Assembly (NCBI GenBank): GCA_950295325.1
Contig: OX485809.1
Span: 9,918,001 to 9,982,000 of the forward strand
DNA length: 64,000 nucleotides
Source of the DNA: Polytrichum commune
Taxonomy: Eukaryota; Streptophyta; Polytrichopsida; Polytrichales; Polytrichaceae
Reading direction: 5' to 3'
Position 1 is the stretch's first letter; each line of letters opens with the position of its first letter. The translations under genes and the position numbers were made by a program. This document shows positions 10,549-22,015 of the stretch, piece after piece. The notes under the pieces were generated by a model. The model saw only the letters and a list, made by a program, of their open reading frames with translations. It did not search any database and had not been told where the DNA came from.

Positions 10549-13012
10549 TTAGGGAGGTGCAATGGTGGTTTGTTTATTGTCGAGTTTCCTTTTGTTGAGT
10601 ACGAGGTATGTTAGATATTTAATGGCATTTTGGTGTAGATTTTTCATGAGGTCTTTGATGTTGGTCTTTGGGATGTTGAGGTCAATTAATTTCTTGATGG
10701 ATCGTTCGTGTATGGCACCTCTCACCCCTGCTGTGAGAGTGATGAGGGGCTTCGTTTTCCATCCTTTGTTTCTTATTGTATTAATTAGTGGGTCGTATTT
10801 GGCGTGTTTTTGTGCGATGGCTTGTTCGGGGAATCTATCGTGGCAGTATGTGAATTCAATGAATTGTATTGTATGTGAGTGTGAGGGGGCAGACGATATG
10901 CTACCCCCTACGAGCTTTTCGGGGGGGGAATATTCTGTCAGGGGGCAGCCCCCGACATTTTTCTTGCACCCGCCCGAAAACTGCTGCCCGCCCGCCCGAT
11001 TTCGAAAAAACTAGTGTACTTGCATTTTTGAAGGCTACTTGTCCACAAATCCCATATTGAGTGCACTTCATTTTCAAGGTCTCAAATCCAATATATATGT
11101 TCACTTCCATTGAGTAAATAAGCAATTGACTAGATTTCATTTTCAAAGTGAAACCGTCAATAAAGCATGTAATTAACTTGGAAGTCAAAAATATTACAAA
11201 ATCCTCATTACCGCTGAGGTTATAATTTTTGTCACTTACAATTGAAGGGACTTTGTCATTCTAAAATGAAACTAAAATTTATGATTTATTTTTTTATTTT
11301 TTTATAATTTATAATATAGTTAATACCTTCTACTATCACAAAGTTTTCATATGCATTTAAACTAGTTAAGTAAGATTGAATGCAACTAAGTCTAACATAT
11401 TCGCGACGATGAAGGACACATGAAAAACGATGAAGGACGATGAATAACATCCATGTTCTTCACAGTGCTTATGTGTTCCTCGATGTCCAAAGCCGTGTAC
11501 TACACCCTATACAGTGTCCTTTTGTGTTTCTATAATTAGGATTAATAAAAAATTATTAGACTTAGTTGCATTCAATCTTACTTAACTAGTTTAAATGCAT
11601 ATGAAAACTTTGTGATAGTAGAAGGTATTAAATATATTATAAATTATTAAAAAATAAAAAAATAAAATTTAGTTTCATTTTAGAATGACAAAGTCCCCTT
11701 CAATTGTAAGCGACAAAAATTATAACCTCAGCGGTAATGAGGATTTTGTAATATTTTTGACTTCCAAGTTAATTACATGCTTTATTGACGGTTTCACTTT
11801 GAAAATGAAATCTAGTCAATTGCTTATTTACTCAATGGAAGTGAACTTATATATTGGATTTGAGACCTTGAAAATGAAGTGCACTCAATATGGGATTTGT
11901 GGACAAGTAGCCTTCAAAAATGCAAGTACACTAGTTTTTTCGAAATCGGGCGGGCGGGCAGCAGTTTTCGGGCGGGTGCAGGAAAAATGTCGGGGGCTGC
12001 CCCCTGACAGAATATTCCCCCCCCGAAAAGCTCGTAGGGGGTAGCATATCGTCTGCCGTGTGAGGGTGCTATGGGTGTAGGTGTGTGGTTTGGGGCCCCT
12101 AATATGCAAAGGATGTCCGGTCTTAGTTTGGCGTGGCATTGGCATCTTGTTTGTGTGCATGTACAGTTTATGAGCCAATCAGGGATGGTGTTTTCTTGGT
12201 TATTGTTATTAAGATTACCTGCGTTCGTTAGCGTGTAATATATGGTGTGCTTGTTGGCTTGTAGTGTTTGGGTGATGAGGTGTGCTACTTTGTTGTGGCG
12301 GGCAATTCTTAGGCCTTTCAGGTATGGGTGTTCGCATGTTGATAATAGGTGGGGCCATGTGTCTCTATCATTTTTGTGGCATAATGTGCAATTGGGGTTT
12401 TGGTATATGAGGGGCCAAAAGATGTTTTTTATGTGGTTACCCATGTATTGAGCGTAACATAATTTTAAGGTTTGGGTGATTTGGGCATCGGATATTTTGT
12501 TGTTTTTCCAAAAGTGATTGGAGAGCTTTTGATTTATTTGGTCGTTGGATAGCCATTTGTCTACGTACGGGTATTTATGTTGGGCCGTCCTAACTTCTTG
12601 GTAGTCATGTGCCTTTGTTATGAATGTGTGTAGGTTTCGAATTGCTCCATCCCGTGTGGCAGTTGGACAACTTGCTAGCCAATAGGGTGTGGCGTGGGCT
12701 ATGTGTATGTGGGGTGTGGGGGTGGGTTTTTCTTTGGTTGTTCCTTCATTGGCTAGTGTGTCCGCTATTTCGTTTCCTATGATGCCCGTATGTGCCCTTA
12801 CTTTGTGTATGTGGATTAAGTGCGGTGTCCAATAGATTTGGTGTATTATGGCTTTTATGAGAAGTTTGTCTAGGTGGTGGTGTTGTGAGGTTGGGTGTTG
12901 CATGTGATTACTAATTAGATATATGCTATTAAGACTGTTTGTGAATATGTGTGTGTCGGTTTGGGTGGATTGTATGGCTTTGATGGCGATGAGTATTGCG
13001 TTTAATTCTAGG
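10549..13012 (-). pseudogene. 5'-truncated LINE polyprotein: RNase H, cysteine knuckle and C-terminal domain, split by a foldback insertion
   Basis: Coding strand is minus. From about 13012 downward the frame has an RNase H-like domain: ELNAI (first acidic residue), TNSLNSIYLI, then HKVRAHTGIIGNEIADTLAN with the conserved His and last Asp. Next comes a zinc-binding segment with CTLCHKND and HLLSTCEH, as in plant LINE C-termini. The frame is interrupted at 12057-10888 by a foldback element and resumes in the same frame with IQFIEFTYCHDRFPEQA until a TAA at 10549-10551. The reverse transcriptase and upstream parts are absent, so it is a dead-on-arrival 5' truncation. The second RNase H position reads TNS where active enzymes have TDS, consistent with a GAC-to-AAC change. 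A 32-bp tandem duplication with CTAGGTGACATCCATGAA (13008-13056) sits at the truncation point. The frame up to 13077 includes flanking sequence and its apparent ATG is not a real start. Confidence 0.85.
10888..12057. mobile_element. 1,170-bp foldback (MULE-type) element with ~505-bp terminal inverted repeats
   Basis: The left arm (10888-11395) and right arm (11556-12057) are nearly identical reverse complements around a unique loop of about 160 bp. The ends read GGCAGACGATATGCTACCCC. GTGTGAGGG is duplicated at 10879-10887 and 12058-12066, an exact 9-bp TSD. Long inverted repeats with 9-bp duplications are typical of Mutator-like elements, so I assign a non-autonomous MULE foldback. The outer 110 bp of each arm is GC-rich (CGGGCGGG motifs, a C8/G8 run) and the inner part is AT-rich. 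High arm identity implies a young insertion. No transposase frame is present. A partial arm copy lies at 47085-47352. Confidence 0.9.
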
Positions 13013-13231
13013 TGACATCCATGAAACCCACTTGAAACCCTAGGTGACATCCATGAATTTCTCACGAGTACTTTCATCTATCCTTCGATTCTTCACCAAA
13101 AATCAACAATTATTTATCCATTTTCCATTATTGAAGTGCAAGGTATGTATATGATTTTCAAATCTGGCCTCTTATGTTCATGGTGTTTTATATGTACCAC
13201 TTAGATAAGTTTATGATGTTTTTTTCGGGTA

Positions 13232-13378
13232 CATAACATTATTTAGATCTATAACAATGTTCTATGGGACTGACAGTATTATGCGGAATGTTCCTCTCAT
13301 TCAGTCTAAATGTGAGGAATATTCTACAAAATATTGTCAGTCCCACATAACACTCTTGTGGATCTGAATAATGTTATG
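13232..13378. mobile_element. 147-bp palindromic MITE, copy 1
   Basis: The arms start CATAACATTATTTAGATC and end GATCTGAATAATGTTATG, folding into one hairpin around CATTCAGTC. TA flanks both sides, as for Tc1/mariner-derived Stowaway elements. It matches the hairpin at 25785-25940. The flanking TA is too short to be conclusive. Confidence 0.75.
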
Positions 13379-14175
13379 TAGATCACTCCCTTACGTTTAA
13401 GGAAATGGCATGAGAAAATGGAGTATTTAATGGGGGGAAGGGGGGGAAGGGGGGGGGGGGGGAGGGGAGAGCAAGTATGCCAACTTATTTTTTGAAAGAT
13501 CGTTAGGTAGGGTATTGTTTACTTGTTGCATTATAATCTATGCCTATTGTAGGTATATTATAATATTACTTCTATTATTTTGGACCCCTTTTTAATGTAC
13601 ATATTTATTTTTAGGGTTGCCTGGCATAATGAATACAATGCAACACAATGCATCAATAGGTAGCAAAACCGCACAAAAAATAAACTTACAAATACAAAGC
13701 ATCAATAGCAATTGCAACTCTAATCATTTCAGTCAATCGATAAGCCAACAAGAACAAAAAACAACAACAATGCACCATAAAGCAAAAAGAGTGCAAAGCA
13801 TAACATCATAACATTATTAATACAATGGATAACATAACAACCAAACATGAACATACAACGATGTCAAAGGGCTTGGTTGAGAACGAAAGGGTTTTCCTAT
13901 TCACATAAAAAACACTACTTACGCATGTGTCTCTTTATTATTTTTATTGCAACACCAACAATCTTTGGTCTATAGCTTCTTTGAACTCCCGCTTTTACAC
14001 CACATGAGTATTACATGCATAAATTAAGAAGAAAAAAAAATTCAAAAATACCAATTGATTTGACATAAAAATCTACACAAAAGACTTGCACACATTGCAA
14101 CCTTAGCCTACCACAGTAGTTAAAAAACATGTGAATCACAACATAGGCAATCCATGTTTTTCTGCCGATCCAAGC
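13379..14175. other. Intergenic DNA with a long G-rich run
   Basis: A G tract broken by AA or A (13432-13467, up to 12 consecutive G) is followed by an A-rich stretch with repeated CAATGCA/ACAACA motifs (13620-13860). No gene was seen. Confidence 0.5.
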
Positions 14176-14589
14176 ATGCGACCAAGTTTTCCAACACCCA
14201 AGAATCACGCCCATGATGAGCACCTTGTCCTTGTCCCGCACCCCACCCCATACACTGATGAGAAACCACCAAGCCAAAATGCAAAGCCAATACCAATATC
14301 AAAATTCGCATGTCTTACCTTGCCCATGTGGGTGGAAGATTTGCCATTGCAAACTCCTCAAGACAAAGTGTGGGTTGCAATGGATGTGAGTGCCTTCAAT
14401 GCAAGTGGGGGGCGGGTTGCTGCACGCACAATTCCCAACTCCCATGCTAGGTCCTCTCACTTGCACCACATTGCTAAAGACATGAATGGCAACAATGCAA
14501 AGAGGAGGGGCAAAATAAATGGCAAGTGGAGATCTCTACTTGTACACGATCAAATCCATGAAAAGAAACGCATTTGCATGCAAATCTAG
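14176..14589 (+). other. Unrecognised open frame, 137 codons from first ATG
   Basis: This open frame is rich in His, Asn and Pro. I recognise no domain. Its upstream open part lacks an ATG. It lies just beyond the low-complexity A-rich tract and next to the decayed minus-strand transposon gene, so it could be an antisense shadow of that relic or a chance frame. Evidence for a real gene is weak. Confidence 0.15.
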
Positions 14590-16439
14590 AACCCACTTTT
14601 TGGGAAATTCCTAACCCTTTGAAAGCATTTAGGAAATTCATAAAAGCAACTTACCTTAGACATTTGGTGTAAAGGTGTGGTTGCCCTCTTATTGCGGCGC
14701 TACTAACATAATTATCTTAAAATGGTCAACCTTAGTGGTCCAATTGCCCTCACAAAGCATGCTCACACAATCCATTACTCATAAAAACATAGTTGTAATA
14801 TAAAATGCAATGGAATAGCTATCAAAGAAAACTTGAATTCTTGTCTATGAACTCAATCCAAGTTTTGGCATTGTCAAGGTCAAATGCTACAAATATCTCG
14901 TGGAGTGCTATGCCAACGCCATTGTTGAGATTACTGTGTCCAATCTACCCACTCCAAGTCACATTTGTTATACTTATACTTTAGATTACCTTTCCCTACA
15001 TGATTGGGCAAAGTGTGTGTACCAATTGTGCAACACCTAGACAACTAATGCATTCGTGGTCGTGCTTGATGGCCAATTCATGAGATCATAATTAGCTCTC
15101 AGTGATGCTTTGCATTTTGAATTTTTCTTCCTCCAAATCCTTTGAACTTTGCCCAATCACCATTGCCTTTGTCCACTTGTATCACTAGACAAGGTGACCA
15201 TTCCTTTGAGCATTGACTCCATTCCAATTTTTAGCAGTCTTGGCAGCTAACAAAATTCCCACAATACTTATTTGGATGAAATATATAGCACAACCATTCC
15301 CAAGGCCAAACAACATTGTTGTACTACAATTGTTGATTGGAAAATGCTTCGTGGAGTTATTGTAATAGATTATATTCTTCACGCAAGTTAGCCTATCCTT
15401 AGAAAGATAGGGGTTCCCATTCAACTGGCTAATGAGGGTGGTTTTCTGAACAATGCAACCATTGTAGAAAACAATATGGGCAATATGGGTGCAATTCGGA
15501 GCACCGATAATTTTATTTTACATACCATCTAGTATGTGGCCCACTTCACCCTTGCTTCTTCCTCAGTCACATGAGAAGACCTTAGACCATCATGTAAATT
15601 GCTATTTGCATTAACTTCGTTTTTGGAGGTTGGGGTCCTTGGGTCCAATGGCTTGGGAAACTTCCACCGATTGATCATGAAGGACTTTTGTGTCCCCATC
15701 TTCACCAAGCTTTGGTCCTGTGGTGGGGACATAATCATGATTCTTAGGGTCCATCCATTCAACCTCCCACGGCTTGGAAAACCATGTTTTTCCCCTTGCT
15801 GCACTACCGGGGGCCATTCCCAATACGCTAATCATTTTTGAGTTGCATGGAGACCTCTCTTTAACACATAAAAGATGTATTTATTTGTGGCAACTTTGGA
15901 GTAATCTCCAAAGCTAGCATGTAGCTCCCTAATGGGTGCAAATTTATCGATATATGTTCTTGTTTGTTGTGTTGTTTCCTAAACTTTATCATGTTTTCTT
16001 TGTGCCCAATCGTAGACAAATGATTTAAGGTATTCGCTTATTTCACAAACTCTTGGAAATCATAAGCACATTCAATCCCTATCTTACGTTTGTGCCCCTG
16101 ACCTTACCTTCTTTTTTTTCACATAAATCCAACCCGGTCAAGTGTAGGGGAGCATGCCAATGTGAAAAGTTGCCCTGAAATGCATGATCAATAGCACCAT
16201 GAGGTGGCACAAAATCTGAATGTCCAAGAAACATTAATTGTTAATGAACGGCTCGGTGAGTGTAAGGACATCGTTGTCTCACCAACTGCATGTGATTGTG
16301 TTTAATCCACAACCTCCAAAGATGGAAGACCAATGATACCTTCCCACACAACACAATCCACAAATCATGATCTAAGATCCAGCCTAGGGCTTAAGAATAT
16401 GTCAATACAATCAGTGCAAATGGCAAGATAGTATTTAGT
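14590..16439 (-). other. Probable downstream part of the decayed minus-strand transposon gene
   Basis: Minus-strand coding-like patches occur in shifting frames, notably 15529-15835 (with an SARGKTWFSKPWEVEWMDPK-like segment in one frame) and 15185-15424. They lie in line with the relic at 16440-19852 and on the same strand, which suggests they are its C-terminal part, but the frames are broken and I cannot prove continuity. Confidence 0.35.
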
Positions 16440-17177
16440 TCCTAGTGTCCGCTTTTTGTTGGGCAGTGTTCTCAATCCAAAAAGTTGCAAACATTGTCAT
16501 GCTTTGAATTGGAAAAGATGTTGAGCAGAGGCCCAATTTTGATGGTCCTTCCTCTTGTGTCATCAGGCTTCACACCATGGTCATCAAAAGGATGTGCTTG
16601 CTGCAAATTCCCTAAGTGCTCAAGACATGCTACATCAACACCAAGACGTAAGGTTTTTGTTTGTAAATCTAATGGGTTTATCATTCTAGATGAAGTTTGT
16701 CAAAGTTTGTATGGTCATGAAGACTAGTGATTGCACCATAGACATTAGCATGCACACTTACCAACCACCTCGGCTAGTATAATCCAAATGAGGATTCATT
16801 GGATCTCTCATAATCTTCCAACATAAGTTGGCGACATTTGGAGTCACCATCGCTTGAATGACTAACTGATGGTCCAACGTCCTATTAATACTCTTGCTCC
16901 CATAACTCTTCTATCACATGCCATTGGTATTTCGCCCAGGCCACATCAAAACATTTGCAAGTGCAATTTACAACAAGCATTAGTTTGGGGAATTAGTTGT
17001 GAAGCAGGTTCACCATCGCAATCCAAGATAATGCACCAACTACATTATCGTCAAATGCATCTGTGATATTATCATAACCAATATCACCATCTCCTACAAT
17101 CAAGAGAAAATTAGAGATGCAAACATGGACTAATTTTAACCCACAAAATCTTGACAAGGCATCCCTCTTATGGTGCA

Positions 17178-17702
17178 TTCCCACCTGACATTAGTTAGAA
17201 GTAGTTTTAGTCTAAAAGCGGTTTTAGTTATCTAGGGTTCACACATACGGCTCTTTTTAGTGCCGAGCCTAGGTGGCAAATGATGTGGCATGGCTTAAAA
17301 GTGGAGGTTTTAAGCCTCAACCACCAACCCTCCCATCGGTACCTAAACATGAGGCAAGAATATAGGAACTTTAAAAGTGTCGCCTCCCACCCTTGTGATT
17401 GGTTTCTTTTTAGTCTTAGCTATGACTCTATGAGGGCACGAGGAGCTTCATTAACAAAAACCGATGGTAAGATAGATGAGTAGTAAGGCATTTGGGGATG
17501 GGACAAAAACTACCCAACATTCATTGCTTGGTAGATAAAACCATGAACATGTGTGAAAGCTACTTAACTAAAACCTACTTGAAAATCTCCGGAGCAAGTT
17601 CTTGTAGGTGCATTGGGATAGTCGGATGCCTCCGCTATAACCGAGGGAGCTTTACCCGGTTTTTAGGAAATACTTTGGGTCTTAACTAAGGTCAGGTGGG
17701 AA
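17178..17702. mobile_element. ~525-bp terminal-inverted-repeat element inside the AEDET relic
   Basis: The left end TTCCCACCTGACATTAGTTA mirrors the right end (reverse complement TTCCCACCTGACCTTAGTTA). The pair sits exactly where the host frame breaks between its AEDET and KRDAL segments. No transposase frame is seen and no clean target duplication was found, possibly because a second element landed next to it. Confidence 0.6.
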
Positions 17703-17715
17703 GGGGGCATTAGGC

Positions 17716-17994
17716 GGGTGGGTCTAAATACCCCCATCGAGCGTGGCTCGGAGGCCAGGTTCGGTGGGGTTCATTTTTCTGGCCCTCCCCGTTTTAGCCC
17801 CTTGGGGACTTTTTTTGGTTTTTTTTTGCTAAATTTGGGTCGTGCGGCCCCAAATTACTTTAGGAAGCCCCCTACGAGATCAAGTAAGGCCCCACCCAAT
17901 TAAAAAAATAGGGGGCATGTTTTATCCCAACCCTGCCACCCCCTCCCAAACCTGGCCTTCGAGCCACGCTCGATGGAAGTTTTTAGGCAGATCC
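17716..17994. mobile_element. 279-bp inverted-repeat MITE with 9-bp TSD GCATTAGGC
   Basis: GCATTAGGC occurs at 17707-17715 and 17995-18003. Internal arms pair strongly (CCATCGAGCGTGGCTCG at 17734 against CGAGCCACGCTCGATGG ending 17976), with weaker pairing out to the ends. A 9-bp duplication fits a Mutator-type MITE. The body is unusually GC-rich and T-tract-rich compared with its surroundings. Confidence 0.75.
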
Positions 17995-19852
17995 GCATTA
18001 GGCTTCCAAGCAATTCAAGACTTTATCGTTGTCTCGTCCTCTGCGAGGATCACAAGAGCAAGACCTACTATTCCATGCACAACCTTTGCAACTTTGTAAA
18101 TATGTGCAACGCTTCTAAAGATATGCCAGTGCTCTCCGGCAACAAATTCTACACCCTTCCAATTTCTCCCTTTGCCAGTGTTGTATGATGGCTCAACAAA
18201 ATTTAGAGAGAAGAACTCTATTATTGTTCGTCTGCTGTGTACCTTCAATGTCTGCATATGCTAGACTATTTGTACTTTACATGATACCTTTTAAAAAATA
18301 TTTTTATTTAGGTTTCTTGCAACATCTTTAAGACAATCCCATAGTCCTGGCCTCCCCCAAAAGCACTTGTACGGCATGCATTCCCGATATTCGTGCAAAG
18401 CTTGGGGACATTGGGCTCAGTGCTTGAACAATCGCGAGACAATGTTCTAAGGGAAGGCCTAGACATCTTGAGCTTCGCAACACCAACTTTCTGTGCCCAA
18501 TGGTGCAAGTTGTTTAAGAGTTTTTTTTTTAATTTTTAATTTTAATTTTTAAAATATTTAATTTTTTATTTAATAACTTTGAGATTGCTACTCTTTGAGC
18601 GATGAATAACCTAATTTTCTACCACCGCCAATCCCCCTTGAACCCTGTTTCTCTAAGTGGAAGCCTCCTTCTAAACCTGCACCTGTAGTCCCTCTCTTGC
18701 AAATGGACAGGCAATGACCACATGTGAAGGTTGGGAATGGCTCACCGAAAGTGGAAGCTCGTGAACAATTGTGATGCCTAAAAACCCTTGTAATTTCACA
18801 AAAGACCCTTGATAGTCTACTACACCAATGGTGAAAGGTTCTTTGGAACCATTTGTCCCTGAGATTAGGACCATGTATTAATTAAGCCATGCACATCGTA
18901 AGATTTCCAAGCATAACAACAACACGTTTTCCAAAACCCAACATAGTAAATTCATATGGTGAGAGGTTTCAACATGCTAAGACTCACCTTGTTCACCTGA
19001 TACGTTGCCCGCTCCATATCACTAATGAAGTTGGTGTTGATTCACTTTGGTTGCACCAGAGGATGAAGATGGTCGGCCAAGCTTCCCACTACGTAAGCTT
19101 GAGTTGCTCCCAAAATCTGTTGCAACATCACAAACCGCCTTAGCGCTTTTAGTCCCACTTATATGGTTGCAAAGGTTGTGCTCAAGACCCTCCTCACAAT
19201 GGGCAAAGCTGGAAATGATCTCCACAATATCTACACTTCACCCTGAACTAGAATGATTTGAGGGCAGTGTTGTCCAAATCGCCGACTAATTCAAATGAAG
19301 GTTGTGGAAAATTCTCATCAGCATTGACATCCAACATGATCTTCGCACCCGCTTGCACCGCATATTTATGGATCGGCTGTCATCGCAATAGGTTTTCCCT
19401 TTGAAGCAGATTGCAAATGTTGTGCAAACGGCATAGCCTTTCTCCTTCACCAAGTTTGGACATGGTTGTTGCACATGAGGTTATTCTTCTTAAAATTTGC
19501 AAACAAATATTGCACATTCATTGCTTTATGGTCCCCAACCATACGCTTAACGTCCTTACATTCCCCATAGAAAATCTTCACCACTCCCCCACCCTCATGG
19601 TCCCAAGAGAGAGAAATCTGCTTGAGGTCACTTCTTGATTTATCTGCTACTTGCACATACGGCTCCATTGCATCCATTGGGAGTTACAAAGATTTCAAAT
19701 TAGGGTTTCCACCATCGTCAGAAGGGTTTGTACCACAAATGTCATCAAAAGGCATTTCTCCCCAGCCGGTTAAAACTCCATTGTCCACAACATTCAATGG
19801 AGCTTCGGCAACTACAATATCATATCCCATTGAGGTATCACCCATGAAATAA

Positions 19853-21030
19853 ATCCCCTATATACAAGAATTTATAGAGAAAATAAAATAGTGTACGTTC
19901 TAATGATAAGCTAGAAAATGGATTCATGTATTTATACTAAGCTTCTCAATATAATGTGATAAATGCTTCCATTTACACAAATATATAAATCATGAAATAA
20001 GTAGGGTTCGTATGCATATAGAAGTCATTGGGAACTATCGCCATCTGACAACAATGGATGGAAGTGTAAATTGGATGCACCTAGCACATCTATTGTCAAT
20101 TTTCTTTGTAAATCTTAGAGCCCCTTTTGTGAATCTACATTTACTTCAAAATTCTTGATAATCTTTTTAAGTGTACACATTAGAGACAAACAATACTTGT
20201 CCCTTATGTATAATATGTGTGGTGTTGCCTCCAATAATACCCCTTATTACACTCACATTAATTCGTATGTGATAAATAGAGTCCACCCCTCTGGACTCTT
20301 CTCCCCCATGTAGTTGTTTTGCAACATCCATGGGAATCACATACACTTCAGGTCTTGCATCTGATAGTCTCTCAAACTATGACCGCATTCTAACCCTAAA
20401 TTCTTTATCCCAAAAATCAATTTCGAAGTCCACTATTGCGGGTTCTTTCATAAGAAGGTCTCGCAACTTCGCATATGTTTCATTTTGATCTTTCTATTGT
20501 TCCAACTCCGATCATTCATCTTCTGGATATAAGAGACTCGACCCCAACTGCAAGAACCACTTCAACCCCTAAATTTCACAAAGGAAGTAACTGGTGCCAA
20601 AGCCTTATTAGCCACTTGTGAAAAAATAGCACACCCTTTGCAAAAACAAGTGGGAAGAAGTTGGAAGAAACTTGAAAGGTTTTGAACCCTATGAAATGTT
20701 TGCCCACTCGCCTCCATTACGCACGACATATTTTTAATCTAGTCGATATTTCATCCAATGTGTATTCCTTGGAATCCTATGCTTTATTGTTTTCACTAAG
20801 TCCCTAAGGGTTGCCTTTTCCAAAACACCATTGTTTACTTATACCACACAATCTCAATTTTTGCATATTCATACATACGTCTACAAATAATATATTCTTT
20901 AGCACTTCAAAAACGAAATGGCTCCTTCAAAACCATCAAAGAAGTCAACCCACACTCTCGCATTGTGCCATGTGTCTCACATTGCGCCACATATTTGCAC
21001 TTCTCAAATTAGATGAACATCTTGCAGAAG
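19853..21030. other. Intergenic DNA, no gene seen
   Basis: AT-rich sequence with short frames only. No repeat boundary recognised. Confidence 0.4.
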
Positions 21031-21780
21031 CTATGGAACATGAAGTGTTTGGTGGCTTTTGACGGCAAACTCCAGATCCTTTACTAAGTGATTCGGTTGC
21101 ATCAATTGTTGCCTAAGTCGATTGCAGTCACTAGCAACAAATACATTTTGAAAGAACATAGTGGATGTAGATAGGTAAACAAATTTTAGGTAACATAGTG
21201 CTCTGCTACTGTAAGATACTATGCTACCAATAAAGCCATGGATTATATTTTTAGTGGCTTTTGATATGCAATGGAGGCTAAGTATAGTATTAGACAATGT
21301 AAGTACTAGCTAGGTGGCTTTAGATATCCAATATTTTGAGAGGGCACTTAAGCTTTCTGCAGTTGCGTTGGTCGAGGCTGAGTACAACATGAAATAGTGG
21401 GTTTTGACTCCTACTAACTAGGGAATGCACTGTGATATACATGGGCTCATTTCTTGTTGACCATAAGGATGATGGAATTTGAGATTTTTGGGCAATATTC
21501 AAACTGTTCACTAAGTAAGGTAGGTAGCATCAATCGTTGCCTAGGCTAATTGCAGAGCTAGCTTCAGAGATAATCTCAAGGAACATAGTGAATGTAGATA
21601 GCTAACCGAATTTCAAGTGACCCCCCCCCCCCCGAGTGATCTCATCAACAATTGTACCCCAAGTTGTCTGCAATTGCTAGCATCAGATATAATTTTAAAG
21701 AATAGAGTTGATGTAGACAATTGACCAAATTAGGTATAGATGCCATATTGTTACATTGTTATTCTACTACTAGTAAAGTT
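21031..21780 (+). repeat. Three degenerate repeats of a ~60-bp motif
   Basis: A motif resembling ATTGCAG..(CTAGC)..(TCAGA)..AT.ATTTT.AA(G)AACATAGTG.ATGTAGA recurs at about 21117-21177, 21546-21603 and 21671-21722. Each is preceded by CATCAAT/ATCAACAATTGT and followed by an ACCAAATT/ACCGAATT block. A 13-base C run lies at 21621-21633. The text GTCGAGGCTGAGTAC (21370) recalls the Ty1/copia RNase H sequence TEAEY, so the block may be a shuffled copia end, which is weak inference. Confidence 0.5.
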
Positions 21781-21886
21781 ATATTATCCTAGAAGTTTGA
21801 GCTTTGCATAGGTGTGCAACTTTGAGAGATTACCCATGTTCCATGTATGAAAATATCAATTTTAGCATTACAATGTTGTACTTTGT

Positions 21887-22015
21887 ATTAGTCCATAATG
21901 TCACATGTTGCACTAATTCTCTATTATCACAAAACCACATTAACACTACAAAACTCTGTAATATTACATGCACTTGGTTGCCACAAGTGTGATACTACGG
22001 AGTTTAGAGTCTAAT
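21887..22015 (+). repeat. Dispersed repeat family R1, copy 1
   Basis: Shares TTAACAC then TACAAAACTC, TTGGTTGCCACA and GAGTTTAGAGT, in order, with copies at 30535-30705 (+) and 55736-55910 (-). The conserved core is about 130 bp. No terminal structure was resolved. Confidence 0.65.

Larger units (their letters stand above)
16440..19852 (-). pseudogene. Decayed transposon-type gene with an AEDET motif, interrupted by two insertions
   Basis: Minus-strand coding patches run collinearly from an ATG near 19852 (MGDTSMGYDIVV, soon interrupted by a TAA). Recognisable stretches are FKKNNLMCNNHVQTW (about 19450-19500), SLRTLSRDCSSTEPN with TNIGNACRTSAFGGGQDYG (18310-18480), then FSLNFVEPSYNTGKGRNWKG and LALVILAEDETTIKS (18015-18230). 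The patch KRDALSRFCGLKLVHVCISN with IVGDGDIGYDNITDAF follows (16993-17180), then SDGDSKCRQLMLEDYE and INPLDLQTKTLRLGVDVACL with HPFDDHGVKPDD (16472-16690). I recall, without verification, a repetitive-ORF family having this order: an AEDET segment, RRD.L.GFCG, GDG..GY..I..AF, SDGDSRRR, then NPL with DEHG. Multiple stops and frameshifts mean the copy is dead. Its reaction is unknown to me. Two inverted-repeat elements lie between the AEDET and KRDAL segments. Confidence 0.6.

Noticed and set aside
10901-12044. Mirror-image 95- and 119-codon frames sharing the same peptide
   Set aside because: They are the two arms of the foldback element translated on opposite strands and read across the palindrome.
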